Positions 62,022-64,000 of a DNA stretch of 64,000 bases are shown in pieces. The notes under the pieces are model-generated. The model saw nothing but the letters and a program-made list of their open reading frames with translations. It was not told the DNA's origin and ran no database searches. This DNA comes from Palauibacter sp022826685 (GTDB lineage: Bacteria > Gemmatimonadota > Gemmatimonadetes > Palauibacterales > Palauibacteraceae): the NCBI RefSeq assembly GCF_965221685.1, contig NZ_OZ244907.1. One strand, given 5' to 3'. Numbering within the stretch: position 1 is the first letter of the stretch; each line of letters starts with the position of its first letter. The translations under genes and the position numbers were made by a program.

Positions 62022-62122
62022 ATCTACTGCCTCCATAGTAGCTGGCGCGGATTCCTTGGGGGACGAATCGGGGACCGCGCCCACACTCGAACAAACCTAA
62101 GCCGCGACGGGGGACTGCCAAG

Positions 62123-63421
62123 ATGAGACGGATGTCACGACTGAGCGTCATCGGCGGGACACGGGGCGCCGGAGGGGTCGGCGCGGGAGTCGCCGCCGGG
62201 TGCGCCGCCCGGTTCGGCGCAGGAGTCGCCGCCGGGTGCGCCGCCCGGTTCGGCGCAGGAGTCGCCGCGGCGTACGTGACGCTGCTCGGGGCGGCGGGCC
62301 TTCAAGCCCAGGAGATCGTCGACCTCCCCGCCGAGGATCGTCAGGTGTCGCCGGAGTTCGAGTTCGTGTACCGCCTCGGGTCCGCCGGGGCGATGGCCGA
62401 GTGGGAGGAGTTCACGTCCATCTCCGGGATCGCGTTCGACGGCGCGAGCAACCTCTACCTCCTGGATGGGACCCGGATGGAGTCCAGCGCGCGCATCGTC
62501 GTCGTGGATCCGACAGGGGCGTTCGTGCGGGAGTTCGGCCGCGCCGGAGACGGCCCCGGCGAGTTCCGCGCCGCGACGCAACTCGTGGTGTGGGAGGACG
62601 GGCAGGTCCTCGTCGAGGACATGATGCACGCGGGATACCACGTCTTCAGCCCCGGCGGCGAGTTCGTGCGCATGGTGAGGGAGGGCGGAGGAGGGCTGGG
62701 GTTCGCCATGGCGCGCCGCCCGGACCTCCGACCGGAACGGACGGGTGAACGAACGCTGGTCGGCCGCAGCCGGCGCACGGTCCAGCGCGTCGACATGTCC
62801 GCCGAGGAGGTCGAGGATCGAGTGCTCGTGGAGGCGTGGGCGCCGGTCGAGGACGACGGGCCCCGGAGCGGCGACCTCGAAGACATGATCCGCGAGGAGT
62901 GGGGGTTCGAACCGGACCTCCTGTTCGACGCACTGCCGTCGGGCGGTGTCGCGTTCTCGGACTCCTCGGCCTGGGCTATCAAGCTCGCCGATCCATCGGG
63001 TGCGGTCTCGCGCATCCTGCGTCGGCCCATTCGGCCGCTGGCCGTGACGGAGGAGATGGAACAAGTGGAGCGCGAACGGCGACTCGAGGCCGAAAGCAAT
63101 CGCACGGTCACGCAGCGCGGGGGCCCACCGCCCGCTTCGGTCCTCGAGATGATGGACAGAATGAGGTCGCTGGCGCGGGAGGCGATCGAGAACATGCGGT
63201 TCTTCCCCGAGGTGCCGGTTATCGCGGCCCTGCGCGCCACCTGGGACGGAAGCCTGTGGGTTCAGCGCAGCGTGGAGCCCGGCCTTGATGAGCCGGGCCC
63301 GATCGACGTGATCACGCCGGACGGACGCTACGCCGGCACGCTCGAGACGGGGACCGCGGCGCTACCGGACATGCCGGACGCCTTCGGCCCCGACGGCCTC
63401 GTCGCCTTCATTGGCCGATGA
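62123..63421 (+). CDS. Secreted six-bladed beta-propeller-like protein
   Basis: 432 residues. The N-terminal signal region is expanded by a 36-base tandem repeat (62180-62251 plus a partial third unit) giving GAGVAAGCAARF twice. The mature part has NHL/6-bladed propeller repeats: FTSISGIAFDGASNLYLLDGTRM, IVVVDPTGAFVREFGRAGDGPGEFRAATQLVVWEDGQVLVED and AALRATWDGSLWVQRS. Paralogue of the gene at 63497. Function unknown; such proteins are common in this kind of genome. Confidence 0.75.
   Translation: MRRMSRLSVIGGTRGAGGVGAGVAAGCAARFGAGVAAGCAARFGAGVAAAYVTLLGAAGLQAQEIVDLPAEDRQVSPEFEFVYRLGSAGAMAEWEEFTSISGIAFDGASNLYLLDGTRMESSARIVVVDPTGAFVREFGRAGDGPGEFRAATQLVVWEDGQVLVEDMMHAGYHVFSPGGEFVRMVREGGGGLGFAMARRPDLRPERTGERTLVGRSRRTVQRVDMSAEEVEDRVLVEAWAPVEDDGPRSGDLEDMIREEWGFEPDLLFDALPSGGVAFSDSSAWAIKLADPSGAVSRILRRPIRPLAVTEEMEQVERERRLEAESNRTVTQRGGPPPASVLEMMDRMRSLAREAIENMRFFPEVPVIAALRATWDGSLWVQRSVEPGLDEPGPIDVITPDGRYAGTLETGTAALPDMPDAFGPDGLVAFIGR
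62180..62266 (+). repeat. 36-bp tandem repeat in a signal-peptide region
   Basis: Two copies of a 36-base unit differ by one base (GGCGCGGGAGTC versus GGCGCAGGAGTC), followed by 15 bases of a third. Each unit encodes GAGVAAGCAARF, so copy-number change would lengthen the hydrophobic core by 12 residues in frame. Confidence 0.8.
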
Positions 63422-63496
63422 GTTCGACGTCCCCGTCATCACGGTGCGGCGACTGCCGCCCGCGATCCGCCTTGAATCGTCAAAGGCGGCTCCCGA

Positions 63497-64000
63497 ATGA
63501 GCTGGAAGTCACCAACGAATCTGAGCCTCCACGCGTGGCTCGTCGGAGCCCTCGCGGCGGCACCGGGAGCTGTCGGCCTGCAGGCCCCGCCGGTTGTCAA
63601 CTTGCCGGCGGAGGACATTTCGCTCTCGGCGGACCTCGAGTTGGTTTACCGCCTCGGGTCAGCCGCGGCGGCGGACGAGTGGGAGCAGTTCTCCTCCATC
63701 CGGAACGTGGCCTTCGACGGCGCGGGCAACCTCTACCTGCTCGACGGGACGAGGATGGCGACCGCCTCGAGTGTGGTCGTGGTGGACGCCACCGGTCGAT
63801 ACGTGCGCGACTTCGGTCGCGTGGGCGAGGGTCCGGGCGAGTTCCGCGCCCCGACGCAACTCGTCGTTTGGGAAGACGGGCGCGCCGTGGTCGAGGACAT
63901 GATGCACGCGGCATACCACATGTTCAGTTCCGATGGCGAGTTCGAAGACATGGTGCGGGACTCCGGCCAGGGATTCGGCATCACGAGCCGTCCGGGACTT
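63497..64000 (+). CDS. Secreted beta-propeller-like protein, 5' part (runs off window)
   Basis: 168 codons to the window edge. Signal LHAWLVGALAAAPGAVGLQ, then propeller repeats closely matching the upstream gene: SSIRNVAFDGAGNLYLLDGTRM, VVVVDATGRYVRDFGRVGEGPGEFRAPTQLVVWEDGRAVVEDMMHAAYHMFS. A tandem duplicate; the two begin to diverge before and after this block. Confidence 0.75.
   Translation, partial: MSWKSPTNLSLHAWLVGALAAAPGAVGLQAPPVVNLPAEDISLSADLELVYRLGSAAAADEWEQFSSIRNVAFDGAGNLYLLDGTRMATASSVVVVDATGRYVRDFGRVGEGPGEFRAPTQLVVWEDGRAVVEDMMHAAYHMFSSDGEFEDMVRDSGQGFGITSRPGL

Overview
The window reads as a high-GC bacterial chromosome segment. Secreted lipoproteins, a TonB-dependent receptor with an N-terminal regulatory domain, beta-propeller secreted proteins, PspA, DgcN/DUF1611 and several VapBC pairs together suggest a Gemmatimonadota-like Gram-negative. 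That assignment is inferred from gene style, not from a marker tree.

Region 1 (1-22.7 kb) is an accessory surface-protein island downstream of the 3' end of uvrA. It holds three related giant lipoproteins of the Ig/Calx-beta type: A at 1898-5515, B at 6942-10616, and C at 18175-21402 on the minus strand, which lacks its 5' end. It also holds two related lipoproteins with an HNH-nuclease domain (D1 at 10819-13101, D2 at 15748-18075 minus), an Ig-repeat lipoprotein (E at 14136-15764), two small coiled-coil membrane genes, an IS1595-type transposase and a tyrosine recombinase. Gene A and the transposase lie inside a 5.04-kb unit (1725-6760) with 22-bp terminal inverted repeats (one mismatch), flanked by 8-bp direct repeats. 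This looks like a transposon carrying a surface-protein gene as cargo. A and B share an almost identical block (promoter/leader, signal peptide, poly-proline stalk, first Ig domain) that ends abruptly at 2301/7339. The recognisable homology of headless copy C begins at that same codon, beside a short inverted repeat and the recombinase. B-D1 and C-D2 are the same two-gene unit in opposite orientations around a 2.6-kb centre. I read the island as a candidate diversification locus with a constant head and exchangeable tails; that function is inferred.

Region 2 (22.7-41.2 kb) is mostly housekeeping. It has a PspA-centred envelope-stress operon running into a DUF1611/DgcN gene, trpS, a D-2-hydroxyacid dehydrogenase, a DapA/HOGA-type aldolase, a Fic protein, purA, and the classical ffh-rpsP-rimM-trmD-rplS-rnhB translation cluster. 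S16 carries a long acidic tail, and RNase HII has an altered GRG motif. A glycosidase-like lipoprotein, a methyltransferase, a VapBC pair and tRNA-Lys(TTT) follow.

Region 3 (41.2-64 kb) is dominated by envelope and secreted functions: a TonB-dependent receptor, a two-TM protein, a beta-barrel, an N-acetylmuramoyl-alanine amidase, an M14 carboxypeptidase translationally coupled to a VapBC pair, an LRR/Calx-beta/metzincin lipoprotein, HipBA with a visible operator, a fused hydantoinase A/B with an SDR, a third VapBC with a perfect operator palindrome, an SRPBCC protein, a metallo-beta-lactamase-fold lipoprotein, and two tandem beta-propeller paralogues (the last cut by the window end). A GC-rich palindrome built on CGTTCCC/GGGAACG recurs five times, almost always just after a stop codon.
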